From contig NC_051441.1 in assembly GCF_001649575.2 (NCBI RefSeq), positions 11,474,306 to 11,538,305 on the forward strand: a stretch of 64,000 nt of DNA, given 5' to 3'. Within the stretch, counting starts at the first letter, position 1. Each line of letters opens with the position of its first letter. This DNA comes from Kryptolebias marmoratus (lineage: Eukaryota; Chordata; Actinopteri; Cyprinodontiformes; Rivulidae). The position numbers and the translations under genes are program-made. This document shows positions 62,103 to 64,000 of this stretch, piece after piece. The notes under the pieces are model-generated. The model was not told the DNA's origin. It did not search any database and worked only from the letters and a program-made list of their open reading frames with translations.

Positions 62103-63046
62103 CTTATTAAAAAAAAGTTTTATTTATTGAATTAAAATTCAAAACAAAGGTAGATATTTCAGTTACGATGCTAACATTTAGCGACACCACTTTTTTCATT
62201 ACGTGGACGAACTTGACTCAATGGAAAGTCAGATTTGTTTTTATCTGCCAAGAATATAATCCAACAAACTCTTCATGATCAGATTTAGACGAGGAGTTAA
62301 TGAACGTGAGCTCAATGGGCCCCTTGGCTCTGCAACAGCAAAAAACTACGGGAACAAACATTATTTAATATAATAACAATATTTAAATTATTTGGACTTC
62401 ACCTGGTATGTACATTAGATGTTTGAAATCATGCTGGGTAACATATTTACAATGCCAATTGTTTGTAAGATTTAATGCTTGACTCAAAACACTTTTGGGA
62501 GGCTTTTCAGTACTGGATTTTACTTAACCAAATTATTTCACTTTTGACATATGAATAACCATTAAATTAAAAAATGAAAGTAGAATTTGGGAACAACCTT
62601 TTCATTTTTAGGCTACTTTTTTATTATAATAAAAAAACACCCAACTTGTGAACATATTAACAGCTTGTGATGTGAGCCAAATTTTAACTTATTTTGCTAT
62701 AATCTTTCTAGATCTCACCTCCTGCATACTTTTCGACTAGAAGTGAGTTATTTTATTTTGTGAAGTGCATTTCGTTTGTAACATGGATTGTTTTTAAATT
62801 TAAAAAAAAATGCAGCTGTTCAGCACTACCTAAAGCATTTAAACGGAACAACAGCTCAATCTGTCACCTTTACCCTTCGACCCTCATGTTTACAATATGT
62901 TGTGCTCACAAAACTCTTGTTTCATTTATTACTAAATATTTTCTACACGTGACAACAATTTAAAATAAATTAAACAGCACTGTTTTAAAAAGGTTTTGAA
63001 CGTTTTAATTTGCTGACCTCTAGTTCGCCATTGTGTTGGGTTCTGC
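62103..63046. other. Intergenic region, tex2l to ndufb10
   Basis: AT-rich sequence with no gene or repeat recognised until the ndufb10 promoter. Confidence 0.5.
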
Positions 63047-63088
63047 TGCGCATGCGTCCTCTAAAATCGAGCCCTACTGCGCATGCGC
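63047..63088. promoter_or_regulatory. Paired NRF1-like sites in the ndufb10 promoter
   Basis: TGCGCATGCGT (63047-63057) and TGCGCATGCGC (63078-63088) lie 72-113 bases upstream of the ndufb10 ATG, about three helical turns apart. Both match the nuclear respiratory factor 1 palindrome. NRF1 control of nuclear-encoded respiratory-chain genes is well known; binding here is inferred. Confidence 0.6.
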
Positions 63089-63159
63089 CGCCTGGAAAAG
63101 GAGCTCTCGAGGTCGAATCTGAGGAAGTATTTATTTTAGGAGATAAAAACAAAGCAAAC

Positions 63160-63629
63160 ATGCCTAGAGACTTCGACAAAGATGCATATCCAGAGCCTCC
63201 GCGGCAGACTCCTGTCGTAAAGAAACAAACTGCACTGCCAAACCCGACTACGATTATCACTCAGGTGTATTACTACACCGTGGACTTGCCTGTCACCAAA
63301 TTTAGAGGTAACAGAAGCTAACCATGCTAACGGGATAGCTCTGAAACACAGTTGCTTGCATTGCTTTAATTTGTTTTATTTCATAGTCACTGTAAGCATT
63401 GTGGTGTTGCATTGTCGTGCTAGACGGCCCAGACGCTGTGCTAATGAGTGTTTATCCGCGTTTCAAAGCGTGTCTCGTTGTTTTGTCCAGACACTATTGA
63501 CAGCCTTCGGTCGAAAAACAAGCAGGTCTACTACCACCAGAGGTTCCGTCGAGTTCCTGACCTGACGGAGTGCGAGGAGGGAGATTTCCCCTGCTACTAT
63601 GAGGCAGAGATGCAGTGGAAGAGAGATTA
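63160..63629 (+). CDS. ndufb10: NADH dehydrogenase 1 beta subcomplex subunit 10 (5' part)
   Basis: Accessory subunit of mitochondrial complex I, in the membrane arm facing the intermembrane space. Two exons are present: 63160-63307 and 63491-63629, joined within Asp, with a GTGAGT donor at 63630 in phase 2. They give 95 full codons plus two bases. The start [19 protein letters not shown] matches the family, as do [27 protein letters not shown] and [11 protein letters not shown]. The conserved Cys residues TEC and FPCYYEAE are in place. The third exon was not found before base 64000, so the gene runs off the right edge. Confidence 0.95.
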
Positions 63630-64000
63630 GTGAGTGAAGATCAGCCCTAACCTTTGATTGTGTGTGTTAACACTTAAAATGATCGTTCATTGTACATTAT
63701 TAGAATTATCTTCTGAGACTCCTGTACATGTACACTCAGATGGATGTTTGCAGAGCTGAGAGATCCAGTTCATCCTGTCTAGAAGAGATCCTGAACCGAT
63801 TGGACAGAGATTAAATAAGCATACACTTGGATATAAATGCAAAATCCAAATGTGCCATATATTTTTCTTGAATACGATCAAAAAGTTGCAGCAATCATCT
63901 GCAAACCATAGATCTGATTAAGCATTTAAACCTAATTCTGTATGCTTTTGATGGCACAGCGGCCCAAAGTGTCCAAAATGGTGCTGAAATGACCCAAACT

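Overview
This window is vertebrate nuclear DNA, most likely from a ray-finned (teleost) fish. The genes are split by GT-AG introns and encode metazoan proteins. The zinc-finger gene starts with an N-terminal block typical of fish zinc-finger families. Penelope-like, LINE, hAT and TTAA-flanked miniature elements are scattered through the non-coding DNA. The exact species cannot be read from the sequence. All family assignments come from translated exons compared with remembered family features, because no search could be run.

Layout: 1-1.7 kb carries the 5' half of a hydroxyacylglutathione hydrolase-like gene (haghl, minus), which runs off the left edge. 3.36-6.1 kb carries its complete tandem paralogue hagh (glyoxalase II, minus). 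fahd1 (single exon, plus) at 7.1-7.75 kb is divergent from hagh. 7.75-17.3 kb is repeat-bearing intergenic DNA. 17.34-29.38 kb is a two-exon heparan sulfate 3-O-sulfotransferase, probably hs3st6 (minus), with a 10.9 kb intron. 29.4-41.5 kb is intergenic with transposon remnants, including a Penelope-like reverse transcriptase. 41.5-44.2 kb holds two tandem msrb1 selenoprotein genes (minus), each with an in-frame UGA and its own SECIS-like hairpin. A two-exon, eight-finger C2H2 zinc-finger gene (plus) lies at 45.4-47.35 kb. 50.6-61.7 kb is a TEX2-like lipid-transfer gene (tex2l, plus). The first two exons of ndufb10 (complex I subunit, plus) close the window.

The order hagh, fahd1, hs3st6, msrb1, ndufb10 matches my recollection of human 16p13.3. 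There RPL3L sits between MSRB1 and NDUFB10; here that position holds the zinc-finger gene and tex2l. The genes are functionally mixed: methylglyoxal detoxification (hagh, haghl), mitochondrial metabolism (fahd1, ndufb10), methionine sulfoxide repair (msrb1 pair), heparan sulfate modification (hs3st6) and ER lipid transfer (tex2l). No operon-like cooperation is implied.

The most interesting points are the tandem pair of Sec-encoding msrb1 genes with SECIS elements of matching geometry; a five-copy dispersed family built from degenerate GCTACTTTTAGC units, two of which lie in opposite orientation around tex2l exon 3; a hAT MITE with intact 8-bp target duplication; paired NRF1-like palindromes at ndufb10 and one at haghl; and a spliced upstream ORF before tex2l. 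I found no convincing wholly new biological system.
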